Assembly (NCBI GenBank): GCA_963920525.1
Contig: OY986437.1
Location: forward strand, 30,423,063-30,487,062
From: Dichetophora obliterata
Lineage: Eukaryota; Arthropoda; Insecta; Diptera; Sciomyzidae
Direction: 5' to 3'
DNA length: 64,000 nt
Below, piece after piece: positions 14,097 to 25,673 of this stretch (positions are counted from its first letter, which is position 1; each line of letters opens with the position of its first letter). The translations under genes were made by a program, and so were the position numbers. A model generated the notes under the pieces. That model searched no databases. It was not told the origin of the DNA and saw only the letters and a list, made by a program, of their open reading frames with translations.

Positions 14097-15529
14097 CCTT
14101 CATAAAATAAACTAATAACTTGTAAATGTTTAATAAAAAAAAAACAACATCGTTTCAATATATGCTATTATACAATTATATAAATTATACTCACATGAAA
14201 TTTTACTCAAAAGTAATATATATGAAATAATTCATATATATTATGAATGTTTAAAACTGTATATATATATTATGTTTAAAACTGTTTATTTTTAAAATGT
14301 TTAAAATGCTTAAAACCAACCAATTAAGAAATGCATGACAAAAATGCTCACAACAAATTTCGTCACAATATTACATTTGTACAAAATTATTCTAATAAAT
14401 GTTAAAATTTTTATCATTGCATTTTAATTAAGTGATAAACAAAGTATATAAAAATATATAAAAAAATAAAATGTTCTAAATGAAATTGTTTTACTCGGAT
14501 TAGTTATATACATTTCAACATAAAATCGGTCTGAAATAAATATTTTATTATAACGAAATGGAATTCTTAAATTTTTTCCAATTGAATCAAAATATACTTT
14601 TGATTATGCTTGCAGGGTTTTCTGATTGGGCAGATAGGTATATTTTTGTTGGTGGTTTAAGATAACCTAATAAGAATACTAATAAAATTATAAGTATATG
14701 TGTATATAATAATAAATATAATATTAATATATATCTATACTATTCTATACTACAATATATATATATATATACATGCATCTACGATCAATGGTTTTGTCGT
14801 AAAATTGACATTTTAATAAAAAATAAAATCATTTTCTTAAATAAATTTCTTAAAATAAAATCATGACTGCTTGTAACTTTGGTATCTTTTAATAAAATAC
14901 CTATATAAAAACCATTTCAACAACATTAAAGCAAATGGGTAACAAGCAATTTTCTTCTCTTCATGAAAAAAAAAAAACATATTTGCAACTCCTTATTAAA
15001 GAATAATTATTTCTTTAGCCGAATCTGAATTCCGTCTTTTTATTCGGCTAATGAAAAAATTATTATTTGCAGATGCAACCAAAATCTAGCTAGAATAAAA
15101 TCGCAACAACAATGTCCAGCTAGAAACAACATCAATTCGTCAAACACAAGAAGATCCCAAAAATTAACACAAAAAAATAAGCTGTAAAAGTTGTGGCAAA
15201 TAGAAGTTACATTTTCATTCACATACATACTTATAATATTGTTTTCTTCTCCTTTCGTTACTTGTCGTATTCATTTTCATGTTTACTTCTTCTTACTCAC
15301 AGCAATGCGTCAATAACGAGTACAAAAACTCGTTGGTTGTCATTGTTTTGGTTTTTCTGTCGGTGGATGGCTGATAGTCTGGAAAGAAGTTGGAACGCTG
15401 GATGAAGCAATCTCTTGGTATAATTTATACTCGTTGTATATAATTTAATTTAGTGATTTTTAACATTAACATCATTTTCACTGAAAAATTTTTCAAGTTT
15501 TTCTAAGGAAAAGTCACTTAGAAAAACTT
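14097..15529. other. AT-rich spacer, no gene seen
   Basis: Very AT-rich unique-looking sequence with an (AT)n tract near 14755-14772. Open frames are short and show no recognisable domain. I see no RNA gene or transposon terminus. Confidence 0.6.
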
Positions 15530-16360
15530 ATGGATCCGAGATCTCGTGTTCGTTTCGAGCTCGGTTAGGAGTCCGAGATTGAGAGACCGAGATCTCGGAT
15601 TCGTTAGCGAGCTCGTTTACGAGTCCGAGATCTCGTATTCGTTTTTTCATTTCCGTGTAAAATTTTTTTAAAAAATTTTTAAAAATAAATCATTTATTCT
15701 TAGTTATTATTAAAAGTTTTAAGCAAAAAAATTTTTTATATATAAAATAAAAAAAGTTTATACAAAAATAAAATTTTGGACTTTCTTAAAAAAATGTTAT
15801 TTAAAAATATCTATATTTTAAAACAGCTCAACAAAAAAAAGTTTCTTCTTTTTCCCGGTTGGGGTCTGAACCCACAACCATAGGTTAGCTGTCATTCTTA
15901 ATGAAGCAAATTAAGCGGCGATTACTTAACAACTGCGATGGTCGAATGGATACTCTCATGGATTTACAATCACGCGGCCGAGGTTCAAATCTCCAGATGG
16001 TGGTAGTTTTTCAATTTAATTTAATGTTAATAATAAAACATTATGTTTGCAGTTTTTTTGCCAGTACAAAAATCACAACTCTCATACGATGCTGTTTAAA
16101 ATCTTAAAAAATTGGGTTTTTTTTTGCAAAAAAAGTTGTTGGCAATTATCTTATATTTCAGGCAGTTCAAGAAGGATTTGCTATTTTTAATTAACGAATC
16201 GTTCTCGAATCGTATTCTCGGACTCGTTAACGAATTGTTTCTCGGACTCGTTTATGAATCGTTTTCTCGGACTCATTAAAGAGTTGTGATTTTCTTCCGT
16301 TCGCGTATTCGAAAACGATAATCGTTAACAATTAAATTGTCCTAGAATGCGGATTCGTTA
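15530..16360. repeat. Foldback-like element with GAGTCCGAGATCTCG-type arms
   Basis: The left arm (15536-15646) is built of short GC-rich palindromic words (CCGAGATCTCG, GAGTCCGAGA, CGAGCTCG). The right arm (about 16195-16345) carries inverted, diverged versions (TCTCGGACTCGTT, AACGAATCGTTTTC). The middle is AT-rich and holds a tRNA-like SINE module. The layout of GC-rich subrepeat arms around an AT-rich centre resembles foldback elements. No target duplication was found, so the ends are approximate. Confidence 0.5.
15895..16111 (+). mobile_element. tRNA-like SINE module, copy 1
   Basis: About 215 bp that recurs at 47719-47923. It has an A-box-like TGGTCGAATGGATA at 15939-15952 and a B-box-like GGTTCAAATCTCC at 15982-15994. 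The spacing from A start to B start is 43 bp, as in tRNA-derived Pol III promoters, and the second copy has the same spacing. The 3' part is shared too (ATGCTGTTTAAAATCTTAAA). No target duplication or poly-A was identified, so SINE is an inference. It could instead be an internal module of the host foldback element. Confidence 0.5.
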
Positions 16361-17029
16361 CGAATTCTTTTGGCTTATTGGGTAGTAAGATCAAAAATGT
16401 GGTATTGTAAAAACCCAATATTGTCACTGAAAAGAATCAAAAAAATTTCATGGGCATACTTTCAGGTTGAACATTTTTGAGAACGAACTGTATTTCTTGT
16501 AAAAGTACTTTACTGTCAAAAACAATTACAGTTTGAGAAATACTGTGTGCGGAGCATCATGCTTGCCTTTTATGAATTAAGATGTACATACTTCTAGGCT
16601 GAATACTTTTGAGAACAGTTTGAGCGACATTGGACACGGAGCAGAGTGCTTGTCTTTATATACATACATATTTAGACTAAACATGTTTCACCACAAAATG
16701 GTTTATGTACATAATAGTTTTTCTTCATTTTTATAATTCACATTAACTTTTTTAACATGTCCATAATAAACAAAGTAAAGATTAAAAGTATTTGTTTTGG
16801 TGTCATTTTTTTATCTTCTAATCATTCATAATCGAGCCTTATAGGCCATGTATTCTGTCAAGAAAGTGCAGGGAATTGATGATTCAAAAAGCCCGATTTG
16901 AAAGATATAAAAATTATTTCTATATGACGCTGGACGTTTGAGCGTGATCTGTCGTTAAGTGTGTTTTTTAGGCCATTTTCTGAATTTCCGGCTAAGGAGT
17001 TTTTGGTGGTTTTAAAGATTTGTACTTTA
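16361..17029. other. AT-rich spacer, nothing recognised
   Basis: No coding signature, transposon terminus or RNA gene was recognised. Confidence 0.5.
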
Positions 17030-17440
17030 GCGCCATCTGGTGTTAAGGATAGACAAAAATAGATAGCACTAAAATACTCATCTGATCTGAAAACCTTTTT
17101 GTGCTAGTTTTCTAGATAATTCTATGAGCGGTTTTGGAGTGTTTGGCAGTTTTGTAAAATATTTGTAATACAGAACCTTTTAGTGTTAAAGATAGATCAA
17201 AATAGATAGCGCCACAGCAATCATCGTACCTGAAAAAATCATTATACAAAATTTCATGCTAATAGCATGAGAAGTTTAGGAGTTTATAGTTTTTTACCAT
17301 ATTGCAGCACCATCTACCGGGTCCAATTGTAAATGCCTATCCAGGGACCTACTAAAACATATACAAAAAATTTTATCAATTTCGGTCCAGCCGTTTATGA
17401 AAAGTTCAGTCACATACACAAGTACAGAAGAATTTTATTT
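17030..17440. repeat. Three diverged ~150-bp direct repeats, retroelement-tail-like
   Basis: The motifs GCGCCATCTGGTG, ATAGCGCCAC and GCACCATCTACC mark three imperfect units. Each is followed by AAAATTTCAT-type and GTTTAGGAG or CCAGCCGTTTATG words. Such words are common in the 3' regions of some insect non-LTR elements and related repeats. The attribution is from memory of style, not from a search. Confidence 0.35.
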
Positions 17441-17444
17441 ATAT

Positions 17445-18740
17445 CTGTTTAAGGTCGCATTTAGGGGGAGAATTTCAGGGGTTCTTGTCCCCCCACCCGA
17501 AATATGGAACAGTTATACCTTCGATTTCAAATGACACGTGAAACGTAGTTAATTTTGGCAAGGCAAAGCAAAGTAGCACTAAAAATAATTTTAAATATAA
17601 AAAATATTTACGCAAGTTAAAGCAACCCAATAGGCATTAACCAAGGATATGGGCTTGAATTCCAGTGTAGCTCCAGTTCGTTTCTCCAATCTCCAGAGCT
17701 GAATCTTTATTTTACTTTCTTTTGGGATCCAAGCCAATCTTCAGGGAAATGGATCTTTGATCTCCAGTTTAGATAAGGCTGAATCTCCACTTGAGCTCCA
17801 AGGTACTTGTCTAAGCAATCGCCAACCCAAAATGAAATGAGTTTTCATTTCGCCCCTCAAATAAAAATAAAAAAAATGATTTATTATTCAAATAAAAACT
17901 TTCGAATAATTGAAATTATTTATATATTTTATTATATTAATTATTAAGTAATAAATATTTTTTTATTCTTATTCGTTATTTGTATTCGAATTAATTTTGC
18001 CCATCTCTGCTTCGTAGTGCTGGGTCTAGTATTTTTCCGTCAATTTTTTCTCTTTTAAAAATATAGAGTTACTACTTGTACTGCAGAGCGATCCTTTTCA
18101 ACAATAAAAAGACTAAAAACTTACTTGCGGAACTCAACAGGACGAGAGAGACTAGTTGTTAGCTTGGCGTTGATGAGTGTGTATCGAACATTTGATATTG
18201 ATAATGAAGAAGTTATCAACGGTTTTGCAGAAAAAAAGCTAGACGGTTGAATTTTTTATTATATTTTGTATATAAAACTTATTTTTTCCATAAATAACTA
18301 TTTTTTGTGCATGTGATTCTTGCTTTTGTCATGTACATATGAAATTTAATTTTTGATAGTTCAGCTTTTTACATTTTTTATTTTTTTTATGTTTTTATGT
18401 TTTGTTTTATATATTGTTATATATTGTCTAATACATTGTTTTTAAAAATTAATTTTTATTTCAATTTCAATTTCATTTCGACGATTTTATTTCCATTTCG
18501 ACTTTAAATGTTTTATTTATCTATGGATTCTTTTAGAGCATTAAGCATTAAAAAACTGTATTAAAGTATTTTTTTTAAAAAATGAAAACAATAAAAATAT
18601 ATTTTTATTAAAAAAAATTTAAAATAAAAAAAATAAAATACAAAAATTTTTTTTTATTTTTATTGGCTATTGCCACTGGAATGTTTTTAGTGAACCCCTC
18701 CCCCCCCCCGAAAAAATCCTGGATACGGCTTTGTGTCTAT
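17445..18740 (+). mobile_element. Decayed hAT element
   Basis: Contains the terminal part of a hAT transposase (18067-18250). It is bounded by GC-rich ends that look like an old inverted pair: GTCGCATTTAGGGGGAG near 17452, and a C-run followed by CCTGGATACGGC near 18717-18730. The inner transposase regions are missing, so this is a deletion derivative. No target duplication was confirmed, and the outer limits are approximate. Confidence 0.45.
18067..18250 (+). pseudogene. hAT transposase C-terminal fragment (dimerisation domain)
   Basis: An open frame of about 60 codons ending in TGA at 18248-18250. It encodes the motifs VTTCTAERSFSTIKRLKTYL and LALMSVYR, then a tail ending EEVINGFAEKKLDG. 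This matches the C-terminal dimerisation region typical of hAT transposases of the zinc-finger MYM-like type, where the T/S-x-AERSFS-x-LKR-x-K-x-YLR core is conserved. A pyrimidine tract and TATAG lie just upstream, so the fragment reads like a last exon. The catalytic RNase H-like domain and the N-terminal zinc finger are absent. It is therefore a remnant that cannot act as a transposase. Family membership is confident and subfamily is not. Confidence 0.8.
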
Positions 18741-19462
18741 CAACACTTTTTTATAAAGTTTTATGATTAATATTTATGCTATAGCACTTTATAGGGGTAT
18801 TTTTATTTTAAATCATTAATAAGTATATTTAATACAAGAGTTATGTTTTTAAGAAATAACTTAATCAGACGCCACGCATAACTTAATCATTTTCTTTTCT
18901 CGCGTTTGTGTTGCGAGAGTTTCAATAAATTCCGCGTTGCTTACTGCTATTCTCTCTTTTTTCTCACTAGCTAGCGCACCGCAACAAAAAAAAAATATAT
19001 GAGCCTCTTGCAGTGTTGCCAGATTGTGAGAGAGATCATTCCCGTTTTGTTCATGTATTTCAATAAGTTTTTCCCGGTCTTTTCTTAACATTTTACCGTT
19101 TTTACAACTTTTTTGCAGTACAGTGTTTTATTTTAAATAGAAACCAACCTTACTAATGTAAATAAAACTATGTCTTAAAAAATAGATCACATTTAATGCT
19201 TGTACATATTACTTGAGTGTAACTGCAAACATTTTCTTTCAATTTCTAATGCTATGCAGTCTAAATTTTTCATATGTATTTTGGTGTGTAAAATATCATT
19301 TACGGAAAGGTTGTCAAAACGCTTTTTTGTATTAGTTTTATTTATATTTATGGCAGAAAAATCTCTCTGCGCTTGCACCGCTATGCGAAACAGAAAAATG
19401 AACGATATCAATTTTTTTTTAATTTTTGGGAGCATTTCATTTATATCTCAAAATTTTATATT
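18741..19462. other. Spacer, no gene supported
   Basis: Open frames of 76-122 codons exist on both strands around 18861-19568. They overlap each other in opposite senses, have low-complexity composition and show no motif. I see nothing else. Confidence 0.5.
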
Positions 19463-19697
19463 TAACACTAGAACTACAAACCAGGGTAGATTACTCCCCA
19501 GGCAAACTTTGAACTACGTTTCTAAGTTAGTCAGTGATATTATCGATGGCGATCTATACCATAGTTAAGTGCAAGGTTCAAACAATAGAGCGAGATAGCA
19601 AGAACAAGGACTATATGTTAACTGTGACGGAGTGAAGACGTGAAGCTCGTGCGGATTTGATGTCTACCCCGGTTTATAGTTACCGTTAGTGTTTTGT
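19463..19697. repeat. Imperfect inverted repeat, MITE-like
   Basis: The left end AACACTAGAACTACAAACC plus GGGTAGA is matched in reverse by the right end (GTCTACCCCGG, ATAGTTACC, TAGTGTT). The arms are about 35 bp with a few gaps, over a total of about 235 bp. No clear target duplication was seen. It is probably an old miniature element. Confidence 0.4.
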
Positions 19698-20971
19698 GTA
19701 GATTAGTGATAGATTTTTACAATAAAACATTAGATAAATAATTTTCGGCAATGATTTTCATATTTAAAAAAAGATACAAAATTTTTACTTTTATCGATTT
19801 TCTGTCAGTTTTGACTAAAACTCAAATAAGATCACATAAAATTGTTTCTTAGCAATCATAAACTAAATTATGCAAATCTTGAAATTTTTTTAATTTTCTT
19901 TTCTTGTTCTTTCATAGCAAGGCATAAAAACCTTGTCAAGTCCTCCTATTTTACTTGTCCTTATTTTTTATAGATATTAAGAAAAAACCATCGTTATACA
20001 TATTTTCTAAGCAAGCAAATATCTTAGCGAAAAAAATAATCTTACATATCAACATAAATCATACCATTTTAACTCAACCACCATCATCCGCGCTAACCAC
20101 ACACACACACACACTAACAACCACATTGAATGTAATCCACTTGGTTGGCCTAATGGGATTAAGTCGCTGCTAAATAAGCTCGCTTTTTATGGCTTATTAA
20201 AAAAATGAGCGGTGGTAAGAAGAACCCTCGCGTTAGCAACGTCAAAGCAATGTTTTTTTTTTGTAACTTCCTTCCATTACCTCTCTTAAGCAAGCGACCT
20301 CACATTTGTTGACCATGCATTAAGGCTCATCCGTCGTCGTTGGTAACGCAACTGCGGATTACTAAAGGTGGTAGTGGAAATGTTGGTGGTTTGAGGCGGC
20401 GCACGTGAAACTTGATGCAGGATTCTGTTGGTTTTATGCATTAGCATGTTTCATCGTTTTCATTGCCTGGTTTATGAATTTAATGCGTTTTTCATGTTTT
20501 CCATTTAATGAGCGATTTTTTGAGTCGTCTCTTGGAAGACAACTTTGCTCTAAGCAAAGCAAAGCAACTTTGCCAAGGCCATTAAATGTACATATAACAA
20601 ATAACGAGCATTGTGCTTAAGATGAAATTTGCTATGAAATTTGCTATGAAATTTGCTTTGAAATTGTGAATTTACTTTTTTAAATTTTGAATTATGTCTA
20701 TCTAGAAATAAAATCCCTTCATAAATAATATCTACTCTGGCAACAATGGCAAGAGTTTTTTTACGATAAAGCCATTTTCATCAGTTCTATAGGTACTGAA
20801 TTCGGGAGATTATTGAAAATAAAGAGCGTAAAAAAGTCATTTAACGTACAAAGTTATACAATGGTAGAAGTAGTCATAAAAAATAAGAAAAATAACGAAA
20901 AGATTTTAAATAAGCAATGTACACGTTATGCTTGAAGAGTCAATCATGGTGCAAGATACACTACTCGTCAC
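19698..20971. other. Spacer with microsatellite and 12-mer repeat
   Basis: Contains an (AC)n run at 20098-20115 and a TGAAATTTGCTA 12-mer repeated about 3.6 times at 20623-20666. No supported gene is present. The 71-codon frame at 20405-20620 shows no motif. Confidence 0.5.
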
Positions 20972-22485
20972 CAGTGTGACCAGAAGATTTTTTTGTTAAA
21001 AAAAAATATGCTAAATATTCCACTTTAAATTTTTATATTCCGCAAAAATATTCCACTTTCAATTTCAAAGATATATATCTAAATAAGTCTAAATATGCAT
21101 ATAAAAACAAACACAGAAGCAAGTTTTAAAACATTTATTTATTTGATTACTATCGCACTTAAATTTATTTTCTTCTCTTATAAAAAATTATAAACATTGT
21201 TATGGTTTTTTGAATTTTAAGTAACGATATATAATATACAAAACTAAAATTCAGGCACATCTTCGAGGTCAATTCTTAAATTGTTGCTTGTATTATTATC
21301 ATAGAAATTCGCATTTCTAAATTTTTTTATTAAGCTTTCTGGTATTTGATAGGTATTACAACACTTTTTTTGAACATGCAGCCAAGTTTTTACATTCAAC
21401 AAATTATTTAAGAATGTTTTGTATTCTATTTCGAATTTTCGTTTAAAAAAGAAAGATTCATATAACTAAAAAATTTCTCAACCTCAGCATTGCTAAATGG
21501 TAAGCTAAGCGAGAAAAGCACAAATTTTGATAAATCTTCAGATTCCGAACTTTGATCGATAACTTTTTTCTGCTTTATTGTTAGAAATAGCTATGTTAGC
21601 AATAATAGTGGTATTCACGATGTGGTAATTCAAAATTTTCAAAATATTCAAAATATTCAAAATTTACAATACTTACATTTTATTGTGATCGAACCTTCAG
21701 TAAAGTACATATTATATTTTTAAAATCAGCTGATTTTTTTATGTACTTATGTTTGGAAATATTAATTTAAATCATCATTTAACTAAAGGAAATCATACAA
21801 AAATTGAAATGAAAGAATAAATTATATCAATTTTTATTGAATATACTCACAGCGTAGCCTTTAGCTTGCTCCATGCTAAGTAGAAATGCTTGTACAATCA
21901 GCTGATCCAATACACAACGAAATTTACACAGAATTCAATAGTGTTCCATCGTTGTATATTTTCCACAGGGTTGCATTTTGAAAACTGTGCATTTTGTTTT
22001 TTTATATTACAAAATTTACTACAAATATCAAATTTATCAGAAATACACAATACAAGGGAAAATACAACACATCGTGAATACCCCTAATGTTTTCTGAAGT
22101 AAATTACTTACTGCTGTAACATAATCCATAAAAAAATCTAACCAAACAAACATATAAGCAAATTTACTTCACTTTTTAAGCTGCGTGAAGTTATTAAATG
22201 AATTGCAATAAAATTGACAACGAAGAAGTTAACCACAAAACGAGTTTCTTATATTGCGTTTTACAAGGTGGTTCAGAGACGAAAAAATATAAAGTGTCGA
22301 TAGCCAAAAAATAACCATTTAGTAACCAAATAGAAATTTTTTTTTGCAATTTTTGTGAATTTTGAAAAATATAATCATACGAAAAATATTCCACTTTTTA
22401 TGCTGCATATTTTTATAAAAAAAATGTACTTCCCGAAGTTTAAATATGCCAAAGTGGAATATAATATTCCACTCTGGTCACACTG
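20972..22485 (-). mobile_element. hAT element with transposase relic
   Basis: The inverted ends CAGTGTGACCAGA and TCTGGTCACACTG are flanked by an 8-bp direct duplication, CTCGTCAC (20964-20971 and 22486-22493). That is the hAT signature. The words ATTCCACTTT and AAGTGGAATAT recur near both ends and look like subterminal transposase sites. A degraded hAT transposase C-terminus lies inside on the minus strand. The length is 1,514 bp, so much of the gene has been lost. Confidence 0.92.
21244..21545 (-). pseudogene. hAT transposase C-terminus, frameshifted
   Basis: Reading the minus strand from about 21543, the translation contains FVLFSLSLPFSNAEVEKFFS. This is the hallmark of the hAT dimerisation domain (LPFSNAEVER-FS). 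The frame then meets a stop. A shifted frame continues with KTWLHVQKKC and ends ...LRIDLEDVPEF before TAG at 21246-21244. One frameshift therefore separates two conserved pieces. Upstream catalytic parts are not recognisable. It sits inside an element with matching hAT ends and an 8-bp target duplication, so it was probably that element's own gene. Confidence 0.8.
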
Positions 22486-22493
22486 CTCGTCAC

Positions 22494-23235
22494 AAGAATG
22501 GTAACCAGGGTTGATATTTTCGGTGCAATTGTACTTTTTTGGTACAATTTTATATTTTTCCTACTTTCCTACTACCAAAGCGTTTTCGATACATTTTATT
22601 TCACTCTATAATAAGCACAGAATTTAGAACTCTAAGTAAGCAAGAGATTTAAAAGAATTAAAAATTTTATCTAGTTCTGAATTTTGGTACTCTGTAAAAT
22701 ACATAAAAATTATTTTAAAGAGTCGATTTTCATTCGACAGCAAATGTTATTAGAATATTTAATTTTCAAAGTTTAATAAAAATCAATCACAGAAACAGAC
22801 TGCAGATTGCAACAATTTATTTAATTTAATTAAAGCAAAATATTTTTTTTAAATCTAGTGAACTAAATGCCACAATATTGATATTAGAAGTAATATATCA
22901 AATGAAAGAATTTCTAAAATTTGATTGAAAGTAAAGAATTGCTTGACTGCAAGATTTTACCATTAATTTTTTTCGTTATCTTAACATAGAAAGGCCCTGA
23001 CTAAGATTTGAAAAAAATTTCGGCTGGATTGCGCCAGATTTCGGGTGGATGGGTGGCCTTTCTATATTAAAGTAACGAAAGAAATTCGCACGTTTAAAGA
23101 AATTTTCGTTTTTTAATTATAAAAATACCTCTAAAATTTATGTTTATATGGTTTTTATTGCTTTAATTTTATGAGTATTTTAAGACCACTTGTGTTCCTT
23201 TTTAAATAAATAAAAACCTTTGTAATTTTTTATAA
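22494..23235. other. AT-rich spacer with small hairpin
   Basis: No gene seen. ATAGAAAGGCC (22986) and GGCCTTTCTAT (ending near 23065) form a short inverted pair around about 60 bp. This could be a tiny miniature element, but there is no confirmed target duplication. Confidence 0.4.
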
Positions 23236-23243
23236 GGTTTATG

Positions 23244-25217
23244 CAGGGTTCAGAATATTCACACACCTTCATTCACAAACATTTGCTTGAAGCACACAGC
23301 ACACACTTTTATTTTCATTTCATTTTTGAGTGTAACGTAGTTATAGTGTTGTTGATCATAAAACATGAATTCTTCGTTTTAATATTTGCTTGTGCGTCAC
23401 AAACTCAAACAATGATCGATCTCAACAATTCTCTGTTTCAGTTTTACACTTATGTTTGCGTCAAAATGTTCATGTTGGAGAATTCAGTCCTTTGATAAAA
23501 CCAAAACAAAGACAATTTTTCTAACATGAACAAGTGGTGTTAGCAAAATTGTCTTTGTTTGTGTCGGTCATTAAGATCGATCACTACCGTCGTGTGGCGT
23601 AAAAAACAAATGCTGTTCTGGTTGCAGGCAGCGTATTGAACTGGTTTTTGGCCAAGTGTAGCAAATTTCGGCGTCAATTAAAAAATATTTTAAAATATTA
23701 AAATAAAAACCTAATAAAATGTCTTTTCAAGAGTTTTAAACGTCATTTATCAGTGTTAAGGGGTCGCTGATTTCGAATCTAAAGTCAGAATGTTAAAATT
23801 CAAGATGGTGGATAGGGTTGCCACCTTAATTTTTTGTAGTTTTATGAATTCGGGGCTGGCAAAAAAAATGGCACACCAAAAATGGGTCGCTGAATCCGAA
23901 TCCGTTGTCAGAATTTCCAAATTACAAAATTTTGAAATAATTGGGCTGCCACCTAATATTATGTCTTTTCAAGAGTTTTAAACGTCATTTATCAGTGTTA
24001 AGGGGTCGCTGATTTCGAATCTATAATCAGAATTTTAAAATTCAAGATGGTGGATTGGGTTGCCACCTTAATTTTTTTAGTTTTATGAATTCGGGGCTGG
24101 CAAAAAAAAATGGTACACCAAAAATGGGTCGCTGAATCCGAATCCGTTGTCAGAATTTCCAAATTACAAAATTTTGAAATAATAGGGCTGCCACCTAATA
24201 TTATGTCTTTTCAAGAGTTTTAAACATCATTTATCAGTGTTAAGGGGTCGCTGATTTCGAATCTAAGATCAGAATTTTAAAATTCAGGATGGTGGATAGG
24301 GTTGCTACCTTAATTTTTTTTAATTTTATGAATTCGAGGCTGGCAAAAAAATGGTACACCAAAAATGGGTCGCTGAATCCGAATCCGTTGTCAGAATTTC
24401 CAAATTATAAAATTTTCGAAATTCGAAATCAGCGACCCCTAACACTGATAAATGACGTTTAAAACTTTTGAAAAGACATAATATTAGGTGGCAACCCTAT
24501 TATTTCAAAATTTTATAATTTGGAAATTCTGAAAATGGATTCGGATTCAGCGACCCATTTTTGGTGTACCATTTTTTTTTGCTAGCCCCGAATACATAAA
24601 ACTACAAAAAATTAAGGTGGCAACCCTATCCACCATCTTGAATTTTAAAATTCTGATTTTAGATTCGAAATCAGCGACCCCTTAACACTGATAAATGACG
24701 TTTAAAACTATTGAAAAGACATATTATTAGGTTATTATTTTAATATTTTAAAATATTTTCTAATTGCCGAAATTTGCTACACTTGGCCGAAAACCAGTTC
24801 AATACGCTGCACAGCAACCAGAACAGCATTTGTTTTTTACGCTACACGACGGTAGTGATCGATCTTAATGACCGACACAAACAAAGACAATTTTGCAAAC
24901 ACCACTTGTTCATGTTGGAAAAATTGTCTTTGTTTTGGTTTTATCAAAGGACTGAATTCTCCAACATGAACATTTTGACGCAAACATAAGTGTAAAACTG
25001 GAACACAGAGAATTGTTGAGATCGATCATTGTTTGAGTTTGTGACGCACAAGCAAATATTAAAACGAAGAATTCATGTTGGATGATCAACAACACGATAA
25101 CTACGTTACACACAAAAATGAAATGAAAATAACATTGTGTGTTGTGTGCTTCAAATAGTGTTTATTTACAGTTATGTTGGAGATTTCTGTTACATGAGTG
25201 AAAATTTCTGAACCCTG
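23244..25217. mobile_element. Palindromic (foldback) hAT element, 1,974 bp
   Basis: The ends CAGGGTTCAGAA and TTCTGAACCCTG are typical of hAT. They are flanked by an 8-bp duplication, GGTTTATG (23236-23243 and 25218-25225). The arms are inverted copies of each other almost throughout: the left arm 23244-24420 mirrors 24421-25217. The arms differ in length because the left holds three 242-bp repeats and the right only about 1.3. No transposase is present, so it must have moved in trans. The extreme self-complementarity suggests it would extrude or snap back, or yield double-stranded RNA if transcribed. Confidence 0.94.
23719..24420 (+). repeat. Three 242-bp tandem repeats in hAT left arm
   Basis: Units begin with ATGTCTTTTCAAGAG at 23719, 23961 and 24203, a period of 242 bp. 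Each carries GGGGTCGCTGATTTCGAATC, AAGATGGTGGAT and GGGTCGCTGAATCCGAATC. Inverted counterparts occupy 24424-24730. Copy number differs between arms, which points to slippage or exchange after the palindrome formed. Confidence 0.92.
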
Positions 25218-25225
25218 GGTTTATG

Positions 25226-25669
25226 AACTGAATTGTTAAAAACACATTCACTTTAATTTAATTTAAATAAAAGCTAACAAGGAATTATCTTCGACTTGGT
25301 CGAAGTTTAGATACCCCCAGAGTATATTCTTAGTTCTGCATGTTTTTAAAGTTTGATGACGTCACTTCGTATAGATTACGGTTGTGGTGTTTAGCCAATT
25401 TTGCGAAAACTCAAATGTAGATTATGTGTTATATATGTATGCTGTTAATACACACATTTTTCTGGAATTTATAAAAGTTATGCTACTTTGATGACGTCTG
25501 GGAGACTGGTCGAGTTTATATCAATCTTGCCAAATACTAAACTCAAAGTTAATTTTAATAAACAGTGAAACTTCCCTAACTCGAAGTGCCCAGAATTTTG
25601 CTTCGAGTTACGGAAAATTTGAGTTACAAAAAAAATATTATATAAATAATTAAATTTTTAGTTCATTAT
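25226..25669. other. Spacer, nothing recognised
   Basis: AT-rich with no coding or repeat signature that I can support. Confidence 0.4.
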
Positions 25670-25673
25670 TTAA

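Noticed and set aside
18997..19091. hAT terminus from a CAGTGTTGCCA word near 19010
   Set aside because: No matching inverted end or 8-bp duplication was found nearby.
19200..19568. 122-codon plus-strand open frame
   Set aside because: Overlaps an antisense frame, shows no domain and runs into a MITE-like inverted repeat. Not supported as a gene.
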